Assembly: GCF_015550425.1 (NCBI RefSeq)
Contig: NZ_JADNAT010000022.1
Coordinates: 1 to 53,623, forward strand
Origin: Clostridium sp. 1001275B_160808_H3
GTDB lineage: Bacteria; Bacillota; Clostridia; Clostridiales; Clostridiaceae
Direction: 5' to 3'
Length of the DNA stretch: 53,623 bases
Within the stretch, counting starts at the first letter, position 1, and every line of letters begins with the position of its first letter. Of the stretch, positions 33,162-43,174 are shown one piece after another. The notes under the pieces were generated by a model, which saw nothing but the letters and a program-made list of their open reading frames with translations, was not told the DNA's origin and did no database searches. Made by a program: the position numbers and the translations under genes.

Positions 33162-34745
33162 ATGTCACAAATAGATGTAATAAAAGAAGTCGTTCACTAT
33201 GAACAATTACTTAGAGAAAATTTAACTAATCATGTACTAAAGGGAGAATATCTAATAAGAGATTCACAATATCCTGATATGAAAGAAGTATTGGGAGTAG
33301 ATGCAAAAGCTACCATAACTAATAAGGAAATTCTTGGAGACAAGATTATGGTAGAAGGGCAATTAAATTATATAGTATTTTATTTACCAAAGGATGAAAC
33401 TATAACAGATTCACCATCAAATAAAATACATTCAGTTGTTTTTACTGATAAATTTGCCAACTATCTTGATCTTAATAGTGATGAACATAATATATTATGC
33501 GACGTTGAGTGCGAGATAGAACATATTGAAGCTGATTGGATGAATGAAAGAAAGGTAGGTATTGATGGTATATTGACCCTAAGATGGGAAGTATATAAAA
33601 ATGGTGAATTTGAATACGTAAAGGATATTGAAGGTAAAGAAGATATACAAATTAAGAAAAAGGATGAAGTTATTAACGGTGTAAAGGGAGAAAAAGAAGT
33701 TGATTTAATAGGTAAATCTATGCTTAAAGTAACTATGGATAAACCTGAAATTGAAGAAGTTTTAAAATGTGCTATGAATGTTCATAAAAAAGAAATTAAG
33801 ATTGTAGAAGACAAGGTATATGTTGGTTGCTATTGTAGAATTGAGGTATTATATAAAGGTAAAGAAAATAAAGAACTTATAACTTTACAAGATGATGTTT
33901 ATCTATCAAAAGAAGAAGAAATGCCTGGTATATCAAGTGATATGATTAGTTCATTAAACTTAAATATTAAAGATCAACAATGTGCAATTAATTTAGATGA
34001 CTTAGGAGAAAATAGAGTAGTAGACATAGAGTTCTTGGTTAAAGGAAGAGTTAAAGTTTATTCAAAAGATAAGATTGAAATGTTAAAGGATGCATACTGT
34101 CCAACTATGAATATTGATCTTGAAAAAGATGATAAAGAGTTCGGAGCTATACATTCAATAACAAACACAGAGGCTATGGCTAAAGATAATATAGAGTTAA
34201 AAAATGAAGAAGATAGATTAGAACAGATAATATGTGTAACTGGTCATCCTATTGTTACAGACAAAATGGTTGAAGATGACAAAGTTAAAGTTGAAGGGGT
34301 AGTTAAAGTATCTGTTATTTATAGACTTGTAGGTGAAGAATTAAATTATGGTATGGTAACAGGAGAAGTTCCATTTATTACGGCTGCAGATATAAAAGGT
34401 AGTAAAAAAGGAATGAATGCATTAATAAAGATATCTCTAGAAACTTTGGATGCTAGCATAGAAGGAAACTCGATTTCTATAAGAGCTAATGTTGGACTTA
34501 CTATAAAGGTTTGTCATAAAGTAAATAAAGAATGTGTAATAGATGTTGTTGAAGGACCTGCTGAAATTAAAGAAAAAAAATCATCAATAACTATATATGT
34601 TGTTGGTGAAGGTGATACTTTATGGGACTTAGCAAAGAAATATAATACAACTATGGATGAATTAAATAAATTAAATGAATTAGATGGAAATGAAAACATA
34701 AAACAAGGCGATAAATTAATAATACCGGGAAGAGCTATATTTTAA
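33162..34745 (+). CDS. DUF3794/LysM spore-morphogenesis protein (SipL-like)
   Basis: A ~527-aa protein with repeated DUF3794 beta domains over residues ~1-460 and a C-terminal LysM domain (GEGDTLWDLAKKYNTTMDEL, then IKQGDKLIIPGR). This architecture matches SipL of Clostridioides difficile, which binds SpoIVA through LysM and tethers the coat to the forespore. ATG 33162 follows GGAGGG (33151-33156) and is preferred over the upstream TTG 33144. Neighbours (yabG, spoIIR) fit sporulation. Confidence 0.88.
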   Translation: MSQIDVIKEVVHYEQLLRENLTNHVLKGEYLIRDSQYPDMKEVLGVDAKATITNKEILGDKIMVEGQLNYIVFYLPKDETITDSPSNKIHSVVFTDKFANYLDLNSDEHNILCDVECEIEHIEADWMNERKVGIDGILTLRWEVYKNGEFEYVKDIEGKEDIQIKKKDEVINGVKGEKEVDLIGKSMLKVTMDKPEIEEVLKCAMNVHKKEIKIVEDKVYVGCYCRIEVLYKGKENKELITLQDDVYLSKEEEMPGISSDMISSLNLNIKDQQCAINLDDLGENRVVDIEFLVKGRVKVYSKDKIEMLKDAYCPTMNIDLEKDDKEFGAIHSITNTEAMAKDNIELKNEEDRLEQIICVTGHPIVTDKMVEDDKVKVEGVVKVSVIYRLVGEELNYGMVTGEVPFITAADIKGSKKGMNALIKISLETLDASIEGNSISIRANVGLTIKVCHKVNKECVIDVVEGPAEIKEKKSSITIYVVGEGDTLWDLAKKYNTTMDELNKLNELDGNENIKQGDKLIIPGRAIF

Positions 34746-34768
34746 TTCTTAATAATTAAAGTATTTAA

Positions 34769-34817
34769 TAATGATTATAGAATAGATTTCTATTTATTCT
34801 ATAATCATTATTTTTTT
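34769..34817 (+). terminator. Terminator after the SipL-like gene
   Basis: A 15-bp perfect stem, TAATGATTATAGAAT (34769-34783) with ATTCTATAATCATTA (34796-34810), followed by seven T. Confidence 0.9.
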
Positions 34818-34844
34818 AGTGGAATTGGTAATTGCATCTTATAG

Positions 34845-34874
34845 TGAATAATATTTTGCTAGGGTGGATAAAAT
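34845..34874 (+). promoter_or_regulatory. Candidate forespore (sigma-G/F) promoter of cphB-cphA
   Basis: TGAATA (34845-34850) is a classic sigma-G -35, and GGATAAAAT (34866-34874) after 15 bases fits the sigma-F/G -10 pattern GGnnAnAnT. It lies just after the sipL terminator and 29 bases before cphB. The match is suggestive only. Confidence 0.35.
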
Positions 34875-34903
34875 AAGGAATGCATAAGATAAGAGGTGAG
34901 AAA

Positions 34904-35740
34904 ATGGCAGAAAAAATTAAAGGCGATTTAATAATAATCGGAGGAGCAGAAGATAAAGAAGGCGATAAAGAAATATTAAAAAAAGTATGTAACTCCATAG
35001 ATAAAGAAAAAGACAATATTTTAATTGCTACAATAGCAACAGAATATCCAACAGAGGCATTGGAAAAATACACAAAAGTATTTAAGCAGTTAGGCGTTAT
35101 CAACATAAAAGGTTTAAATATAAAAGAGAGAGCCGATTCTTTAAATGAAGAAAATATAAATCTTGTAAAAGAAGCACAACTTATATTCTTTACGGGTGGA
35201 GATCAATTACGTATAACAAGTTTAGTAGGGGGAACACCTATTTATGATTCATTAAAAGAGGCAAGTTCCAGAGGTTGTATAATAGTAGGCACATCTGCAG
35301 GAGCTTCTGTTATGAGTGATACTATGGTGGTTAAAGGAGATGATGATGAATCTCCAAGAAAATGTACTTTAAAAATGGCTCCTGGGCTTGGGTTCGTAAA
35401 GGGAATAATGATAGATCAACATTTTGCGCAAAGAGGTAGAATTGGAAGATTACTAACAGGTATAGCGCAAAATCCAGAGGTTCTAGGGATTGGTATAGAT
35501 GAGGATACAGCTATAGTAGTGAGAGATAGTGGAATAGCACAAGTTATTGGAACTGGTGCTGTATATTTTTTGGATGCTAGAAATATAACACATAGCAATG
35601 TATCCGAACAATTTTATGATGAAGTATTAAGTATGTTTAACGTAAATTTACATGTGTTAAAAGAAGGAGATAGATTTAATCTACTAACGAAGTTACCTTT
35701 TGAGGAGGAAAATAATAAAGATGAAGATAATAGAGACTAA
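34904..35740 (+). CDS. cphB: Cyanophycinase
   Basis: A 278-aa serine exopeptidase of the S51 fold that releases beta-Asp-Arg dipeptides from cyanophycin. The nucleophile is Ser131 in VGTSAGASVMS; upstream is FFTGGDQLRI and downstream IDQHFAQRGR, all typical of CphB. AGAGGTG (34892-34898) supports ATG 34904 over ATG 34880. It overlaps cphA by 20 bases, so the two are translationally coupled. Confidence 0.93.
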   Translation: MAEKIKGDLIIIGGAEDKEGDKEILKKVCNSIDKEKDNILIATIATEYPTEALEKYTKVFKQLGVINIKGLNIKERADSLNEENINLVKEAQLIFFTGGDQLRITSLVGGTPIYDSLKEASSRGCIIVGTSAGASVMSDTMVVKGDDDESPRKCTLKMAPGLGFVKGIMIDQHFAQRGRIGRLLTGIAQNPEVLGIGIDEDTAIVVRDSGIAQVIGTGAVYFLDARNITHSNVSEQFYDEVLSMFNVNLHVLKEGDRFNLLTKLPFEEENNKDEDNRD

Positions 35741-38333
35741 GGTCTTTAAGGGAAAAAACATCTATTCCTATAAAAAATGTATGAAAGTAGATGTTGATTT
35801 AGAAGGGTATTCTGAAATACCGAGTAAAGACATAGAAGATTTCAATGATAATATTATTAATATGATTCCAGAATTAAATACACATAGATGTGGAATTGAT
35901 GAAGAAAGAGGATTTGTAAAAAGGTTAATAGAAGGAACATACTTAGCTCATATATGTGAGCATATGGCTATAGCGATACAAAATAAAATAGGAATTGATG
36001 TACACTATGGTAAAGCAAGAGAGGTAGAAGGCGATCATTATTATATAATTTGTCAATATATATATGAAGAGGTAGGTATAGAAAGTATAAAGTTAGCAGT
36101 TGATATAATAAATGCGTTAATAAATAAAATACCTATAAATTATGATGAAAGAATAGAGCTATTAAAATGTATTTTGAGAGATGAATCAATGGGACCTAGT
36201 ACAAAATCGATATGTGATTATGCTCAAAAAATAGGATTACCAGTTATCAGTCTTGGGAGCGGAAATTTTCATCAAATAGGATATGGGAAACAAGGAAGAA
36301 TAATTGAAGCTTCTATAGGAGCTAATACAAATTGTGTATCTGTTGATATTTCTTGTGATAAACTGTTAACAAAAGAATTGTTAAGTAACCAGGGCATTCC
36401 TGTTGCAAAAGGTTTAAGAGTTAAAAATATAATAGATTTATTAAGGGCTGCAGAAGAAATAGGATATCCTGTAGTGTTAAAACCTCAATATGGTAATCAG
36501 GGAAAGGGTGTAGTTCTTAATATTAAAAATGAAAAAGAATTATTAAATGTATATAAAACACTTAAAGATAAATTTAAAAATTTAATGATAGAAAAATATT
36601 ATAAAGGAAATGATTTTAGAGTTTGTGTAGTTAATTATAAAGTTGTAGCTGCATCACGCAGAATGCCTCCTTATGTAGAAGGAAATGGAATCAATACGGT
36701 AATTGAACTTATAGATAAATTGAATCAAAACCCTGAAAGAGGGGAAGATCATGAAAAGTATTTAACAAAAATAAAGATTGATGAAGAAGTAATTAAATGT
36801 ATAAATGAACAAGGAAAAGAATTAGATGATATTTTAACTTCTGGAGAAACTATATTTTTAAGGAAAAATGCTAATTTATCAACTGGTGGAGAAGCTATAG
36901 ATTATACAGATGAAATATGTGAAGAAAATATAAATCTATGTATAAGAGCTGCTAAAACTTTAAATTTAGATATATGTGGAATAGATATATGTGCAGAAGA
37001 TATATCCAAACCTATATATAACAGCGGAATAATAATGGAGGTAAATGCTGCCCCAGGGCTTAGAATGCATTTAAATCCAAGTAAGGGTATTTCGAGAGAT
37101 ATAGGTAAAGAAATAGTTAATATGCTATATAATGATAAGCCACACAATATACCTGTTGTATCAATTACAGGTACCAATGGAAAAACAACAACAACAAGGG
37201 TAATAAGCCATACTTTAAGCAAAATGGGGTACTGTGTGGGAATGACAAGTACTAGCGGAATATATATAAATGATGAATGTATTGATAGTGGTGATGATAC
37301 AGGGTTTGAAAGTGCCAAATCTGTTTTACTAAATCGTGATGTTGATGTAGCTGTTTTAGAAACTGCAAGAGGTGGGATAATTAAAAAAGGCTTAGCTTAT
37401 GATTTAGCTGATGTAGCAGTAATTACTAATATTAGAGAAGATCACCTAGGCATTGATGGAATAAATAGCATGGAAGAACTATGCTATGTAAAATCATTAG
37501 TTGGAGAAGTAGTTAAAGAGGATGGATATGTTGTATTAAATGCAGATGATTATTGGAGTAAATCTATATTAGATAGAATAAAAGCTAATATAATATTCTT
37601 TAGTAAGGATTCAAATAATCCACTATTAAAACAAAGCAAAATAAGTAATATATCTGTTTATTTAGAAAATGATGATATTGTAGTTTCTAACAATGGAAAG
37701 AAATATGTGATATGTGGTATAAAAGAAGTACCAATAACTTTAGATGGAAAATTATCCTTTAACATTGAAAATACTTTGGCAATATGTGGAGCTTTAGTGG
37801 GAATGGGAATAGACTACTGTATGATAAAAAATGGAATTACAACTTACCTATTAAACTCACATAAAAATTCAGGTAGATTTAATTGTTATGATGTAAATGG
37901 TATAAATGTCATATTGGACTATGGGCATAATGTGGATGGATATAATTCAGTTCTATCTGCTGTGAAAGAAATCAATAATGGGATGTTGTACGGAGTAATA
38001 GGCATTCCAGGAGATAGAAGCAATGAGACAGCTAAAGAAATAGGAAGAATAGCATCTAAATATTTAGATTATAGTATAGTAAAAGAAGATAAAGATTTGA
38101 GAGGAAGAAAGCAAGGGGAAATCGCCCAATTAATAGTTGATGGTATGCGAAGCAGTAGTGATAGAAAGAAATATGAGGTTATATTAAGGGAAGAAGATGC
38201 ATTTGAAAAAGCACTTAATATGGCTAATAGTGGGGATACGGTAATAGTATTTTTTGAAGATATGAAACCATTAGTAAATATTATAAATAAATTTTCTAGT
38301 TACAGAGAAGAAAGAAATATATCTAATATCTAA
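35721..38333 (+). CDS. cphA: Cyanophycin synthetase
   Basis: An 870-aa enzyme that builds the Asp backbone and attaches Arg, using ATP. Order: N domain with the family HICEHMAIAIQNKIG, an ATP-grasp domain (VVLKPQYGNQGKGVV) and a Mur-ligase-like domain with the P loop TGTNGKTTTTR. Length is that of CphA1. Start ATG 35721 lies 12 bases after AGGAGG (35703-35708), which is inside cphB. Together with CphB it gives both synthesis and breakdown of a nitrogen/carbon reserve. Placement between sporulation genes suggests use during sporulation or germination (inference). Confidence 0.95.
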   Translation: MKIIETKVFKGKNIYSYKKCMKVDVDLEGYSEIPSKDIEDFNDNIINMIPELNTHRCGIDEERGFVKRLIEGTYLAHICEHMAIAIQNKIGIDVHYGKAREVEGDHYYIICQYIYEEVGIESIKLAVDIINALINKIPINYDERIELLKCILRDESMGPSTKSICDYAQKIGLPVISLGSGNFHQIGYGKQGRIIEASIGANTNCVSVDISCDKLLTKELLSNQGIPVAKGLRVKNIIDLLRAAEEIGYPVVLKPQYGNQGKGVVLNIKNEKELLNVYKTLKDKFKNLMIEKYYKGNDFRVCVVNYKVVAASRRMPPYVEGNGINTVIELIDKLNQNPERGEDHEKYLTKIKIDEEVIKCINEQGKELDDILTSGETIFLRKNANLSTGGEAIDYTDEICEENINLCIRAAKTLNLDICGIDICAEDISKPIYNSGIIMEVNAAPGLRMHLNPSKGISRDIGKEIVNMLYNDKPHNIPVVSITGTNGKTTTTRVISHTLSKMGYCVGMTSTSGIYINDECIDSGDDTGFESAKSVLLNRDVDVAVLETARGGIIKKGLAYDLADVAVITNIREDHLGIDGINSMEELCYVKSLVGEVVKEDGYVVLNADDYWSKSILDRIKANIIFFSKDSNNPLLKQSKISNISVYLENDDIVVSNNGKKYVICGIKEVPITLDGKLSFNIENTLAICGALVGMGIDYCMIKNGITTYLLNSHKNSGRFNCYDVNGINVILDYGHNVDGYNSVLSAVKEINNGMLYGVIGIPGDRSNETAKEIGRIASKYLDYSIVKEDKDLRGRKQGEIAQLIVDGMRSSSDRKKYEVILREEDAFEKALNMANSGDTVIVFFEDMKPLVNIINKFSSYREERNISNI

Positions 38334-38402
38334 GCTTCAAATTAGAGTTAGAGTTTAAGTATTCCTAGTTTACTATATTACTAAAAAAATATATAATTAA
38401 AA

Positions 38403-38435
38403 TAAACTTCAGAGTTATCTCTGAAGTTTATTTTA
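38403..38435 (+). terminator. Terminator after cphA
   Basis: TAAACTTCAGAG (38403-38414) pairs with CTCTGAAGTTTA (38419-38430), loop TTAT, then TTTT. Confidence 0.85.
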
Positions 38436-38470
38436 AAATATTTATATTATAGTTGAAAGGAAACAAAAGT

Positions 38471-39313
38471 ATGAGAATGAAAGCTTATGCTAAGGTAAAT
38501 ATATCTTTAGATATAGTAGGAAAGAGAGAAGATGGGTATCATTTGTTAGAAATGATTATGCAATCTATAGATTTGTATGATGAAATAGTTATAGAAAAGC
38601 AAAAAAAAGAAATAACTATAAAATGTAATAAACCATATGTTCCAACAGATGAGAGAAACTTAGCTTATAAGGCTGCACAATTATTTATTGAAAAATATAA
38701 TATAGATAGTGGAGTAAATATAAATATAAAAAAGAATATACCAGTATGTGCAGGATTGGCAGGTGGAAGTACTGATGCAGCTGCTGTTTTGAAGATAATG
38801 AATTTTCTTTTTAACATTAATGTATCTGATGAGGAACTAATGGTTCTTGGATTGAAATTAGGTGCAGACGTTCCTTATTGTATAAAGGGTGGAACTGCTT
38901 TGTGTAAAGGAATAGGTGAAGAAGTTACAGAATTAAAGGGGTTTAAAGATAAGATTATAGTCTTAGTCAAGCCGCCTTTTGGGGTATCTACGAATAGTGT
39001 ATATCAAGAATTTAATATGGAAAAGGCTAGAAACCATCCTAATACAAATTTAATAATAGATGCCATTAATAATGATAATCTGAAAATAGTTTGCGATAAT
39101 ATGAAGAATCTACTTGAAAATGTTACTTTGAGAAAGCATAAAATTCTTATAAGTATTAAAGAGGAGATGAGGCATAATGGGGCTATGGGAACTATGATGA
39201 GTGGTAGTGGCCCTACTGTTTTTGCGTTCTTTGATGATATGCTTAAGGCTCAAAGGTGTTTTGAAAAAATGAAGGAAAAGTATTCTGATGTATTTATAAC
39301 AAGAACAATTTAA
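38471..39313 (+). CDS. ispE: 4-diphosphocytidyl-2-C-methyl-D-erythritol kinase
   Basis: A 280-aa GHMP kinase of the MEP isoprenoid pathway. The substrate motif AKVNISLDIVGKREDGYHLL and the ATP loop PVCAGLAGGSTDAAA are intact, with GSGPTVFAFF near the C terminus. GAAAGGA (38455-38461) supports ATG 38471; ATG 38477 is also possible. The MEP pathway also feeds the polyprenyl synthase at 21844, though the genes are far apart. Confidence 0.95.
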   Translation: MRMKAYAKVNISLDIVGKREDGYHLLEMIMQSIDLYDEIVIEKQKKEITIKCNKPYVPTDERNLAYKAAQLFIEKYNIDSGVNINIKKNIPVCAGLAGGSTDAAAVLKIMNFLFNINVSDEELMVLGLKLGADVPYCIKGGTALCKGIGEEVTELKGFKDKIIVLVKPPFGVSTNSVYQEFNMEKARNHPNTNLIIDAINNDNLKIVCDNMKNLLENVTLRKHKILISIKEEMRHNGAMGTMMSGSGPTVFAFFDDMLKAQRCFEKMKEKYSDVFITRTI

Positions 39314-39320
39314 TTTGTAA

Positions 39321-39349
39321 GTATAAACCTCCGAAATGTGGCAATAATT
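39321..39349 (+). promoter_or_regulatory. Candidate sigma-F promoter of spoIIR
   Basis: GTATA (39321-39325) and GGCAATAATT (39340-39349) resemble the sigma-F elements GYWTA and GGnnAnAnT. The 14-base spacer is slightly short. spoIIR is sigma-F dependent in Bacillus (established), which supports the assignment. Confidence 0.4.
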
Positions 39350-39372
39350 TAGCTATAAGGGGGTTTTGAATT

Positions 39373-40035
39373 ATGAAGAAAAGAGTTTTTATTATTTGTT
39401 TAATATTTATTATATTTAGTATGACAGGATGTTCTGGTGTTGTAATTGGACAAGGTGTTGAAGAAAATCATGAATTGATTTATGATGATATTGTAAATGA
39501 GATAATAAGATTTCATGTTATAGCTAATAGTGATAGTGAAGAGGATCAAAATTTAAAATTAAAAGTAAGAGATAAAGTTATAGAGTATGTTTCAGATAAA
39601 TTAAAGGATTGTAAAGATCTAAGTGAAGCAAGAGAATTTATAGTTAGTAACAAATCAGAAATAGAATTAATTGCAAAAAATACTGTTATTGAAAATGGAT
39701 ATTCATACGATGTAACAAGTATGCTTTCAAGAGAAAATTTCCCTGATAAGGTTTATGGTGATTTGATTTTCCCTCAAGGAGAATATGAGGCTTATAGAAT
39801 TTTAATAGGAGAAGCAAAGGGGCAAAATTGGTGGTGTGTAATGTTTCCTCCTTTATGTTTTGTAGATGGAACAAAAGATGCAGTTGACTCTAAAGAAATT
39901 GAAGAAAAGCTTTCTGAAGAAAAAGCTAAAGATGAAAATAATATAAGGTCTGAAAATGAAAATAAGAATAAAAAAGCTAATATTAAATTTAAATCTAAAA
40001 TATTTGAGGTTTTATTTAAAGATAAGGATAAATAA
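39373..40035 (+). CDS. spoIIR: Stage II sporulation protein R
   Basis: A 220-aa secreted signalling protein made in the forespore that triggers SpoIIGA to process pro-sigma-E in the mother cell. An N-terminal signal segment (with a Cys in MTGCS, lipoprotein-like) precedes the family core IRFHVIANSDSEEDQNLKLK and QNWWCVMFPPLCFV. The C-terminal ~45 residues are charged and variable. AAGGGGG precedes ATG 39373. Confidence 0.94.
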   Translation: MKKRVFIICLIFIIFSMTGCSGVVIGQGVEENHELIYDDIVNEIIRFHVIANSDSEEDQNLKLKVRDKVIEYVSDKLKDCKDLSEAREFIVSNKSEIELIAKNTVIENGYSYDVTSMLSRENFPDKVYGDLIFPQGEYEAYRILIGEAKGQNWWCVMFPPLCFVDGTKDAVDSKEIEEKLSEEKAKDENNIRSENENKNKKANIKFKSKIFEVLFKDKDK

Positions 40036-40188
40036 TCTATAAAAGTTAAAATATAAATATTGATAATTTATTTTAATAAATCTAAACTATATTTTATAAA
40101 TAAACTATAGTGCAAAAAAATAAAATAGTAGATGAAATATATTGCTTAATAAAAATATTTTGTTAAGTTTGAAATCTTGATATACGTT

Positions 40189-40217
40189 TTGGACAAGTTG
40201 ATTTTAGTTTTTATTAT
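40189..40217 (+). promoter_or_regulatory. Candidate sigma-A promoter of the DUF1934 gene
   Basis: TTGGAC (40189-40194), 17-base spacer and TATTAT (40212-40217) match the sigma-A pattern at 9 of 12 positions or better. The 240-base gap upstream of the DUF1934 gene holds nothing else I can name. Confidence 0.45.
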
Positions 40218-40275
40218 AAAAGATAAATAGTTATAAAAGTATTGAAAGTAAATAAAATTAAGTGGAGGGGATTAG

Positions 40276-40692
40276 ATGAAAAAGAAAGCAGTTATATCAT
40301 TAAGGAGTTTTAATGATTTAGACAAAGAAGATGTTATAGAAGTTGTTACTCCAGGGGAATTTTTTGTAACAGAAGATGGATTTAAAGCTGTATATGAAGA
40401 AACAGAAATATCAGGAATGAATGGAACGACAACTACGTTAACTATGCTTAATGATGCATTAGTGCTTGAGAGAGAAGGTAGTACAAGTGCGAAAATGGAT
40501 TTTAAGAAGGGAGAAACGTCTATATCATTATATAATACTCCATATGGAGTTCTAGATTTACAAATACATACTGAATATTTAGAAGTAGATATAGATGAGA
40601 ATGGTGGAGACATAGTAGCTAAATATTCAATGGAACTTGCAGGTCAACCTCCGATAACAACTAAATTAGCAGTAAATGTTAAGACAAATTAA
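40276..40692 (+). CDS. DUF1934 (YwiB-like) beta-barrel protein
   Basis: A 138-aa calycin-type small protein. The pattern of alternating beta strands with EEDEITVVTPGEFF-like and GVLDLQIHTEYLEVD segments fits DUF1934/YwiB. In other clostridia this gene commonly precedes argS, which is not present here. GGAGGGG precedes ATG 40276. Function unknown. Confidence 0.8.
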   Translation: MKKKAVISLRSFNDLDKEDVIEVVTPGEFFVTEDGFKAVYEETEISGMNGTTTTLTMLNDALVLEREGSTSAKMDFKKGETSISLYNTPYGVLDLQIHTEYLEVDIDENGGDIVAKYSMELAGQPPITTKLAVNVKTN

Positions 40693-40704
40693 TATTGTAT
40701 AATT

Positions 40705-40762
40705 AATCTTAGTAACTAAGTGTATATTTAAAACTTTTTTACTAAGGTTTTTATTTTTTTTA
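40705..40762 (+). terminator. Terminator after the DUF1934 gene
   Basis: AATCTTAGTA (40705-40714) pairs with TACTAAGGTT (40740-40749) with one wobble, then TTTATTTTTTTT. A competing small hairpin CTTAGT/ACTAAG lies inside the loop. Confidence 0.7.
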
Positions 40763-40821
40763 GATAGAAATGAATATGTAGAGTAAATAATGGAAATAAT
40801 ATAGAGAATAGAGGTGATATT

Positions 40822-41124
40822 GTGAATTGTGCAAATAACTTAGACAAAACAACTATAGTTATAAATGTTTTATGTGCACACTTAGGAATCGACGCAAGAG
40901 AAATCAATAAGAAATTAAAAAAGAAAGAAAATAAATATATATTTCTTTTATTATTAAAAAATTACAAGTGTCTTGATAAAGAAAAAGTAAAAGAAATGCT
41001 TGATATTATTAGTGACAAAAGTATTAATTATAACATCAATAAAGCTCAAGAAAAATTATTAATAAATAAAGAGTTCAGAGAAATGTATTTTAAAATTGAA
41101 GAGGGATTAAATAAAATAATATAA
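40822..41124 (+). CDS. Unknown 100-aa helical protein upstream of pyrG
   Basis: I do not recognise this protein. It is Lys-rich and predicted mostly helical, with four or so amphipathic helices and no signal peptide or TM segment. GAGGTGA (40811-40817) precedes GTG 40822, so it is a genuine gene by its ribosome site. It occupies the place that rpoE (delta subunit) takes before pyrG in Bacillus, but shows no acidic tail and no similarity I can see to RpoE. Confidence 0.65.
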   Translation: MNCANNLDKTTIVINVLCAHLGIDAREINKKLKKKENKYIFLLLLKNYKCLDKEKVKEMLDIISDKSINYNINKAQEKLLINKEFREMYFKIEEGLNKII

Positions 41125-41266
41125 ATAAATAAAAAAGTACTAGAATTTTTTATTCTTCTATGATATCATACTATTTATTGAATTTAGGCATTATAAACCC
41201 ATCATAAATAGTGAGGTAATTATGATTATATCAAGTAGGGGATTTAGTGTCAAGAAAATAAATTAA

Positions 41267-42895
<1,629 letters not shown>

Positions 42896-42900
42896 TTAAT

Positions 42901-42935
42901 AAAAGCTGAGAGGCTACACTCTCAGCTTTTATTAT
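42901..42935 (+). terminator. Terminator after pyrG
   Basis: A 12-bp perfect stem AAAAGCTGAGAG (42901-42912) with CTCTCAGCTTTT (42919-42930), followed by a T-containing tail. Confidence 0.9.
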
Positions 42936-43174
42936 TAATATAAAATATAAATATGCTATTATTCAGTGAGAAAGCTGATAAATTAAATAATATAAATTAT
43001 ATGATTAATTCAATAATAATTTATTTATTCCAAAATACATGCTTTAATTAATAATCCTCATAATAACTTATATATCTAAATACTTTTAGTAGAATAAAGA
43101 TGGACATATATGAGATAAATTTAGTAAAATAACTTGTATAAAAGATGCAAATATATTACAAGAGGTTTAAGCTT

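Noticed and set aside
34883..34891. CATAAGATA as a sigma-K/E -10 for cphB
   Set aside because: It overlaps the ribosome site region; transcription would start too close to the ATG and no -35 fits.
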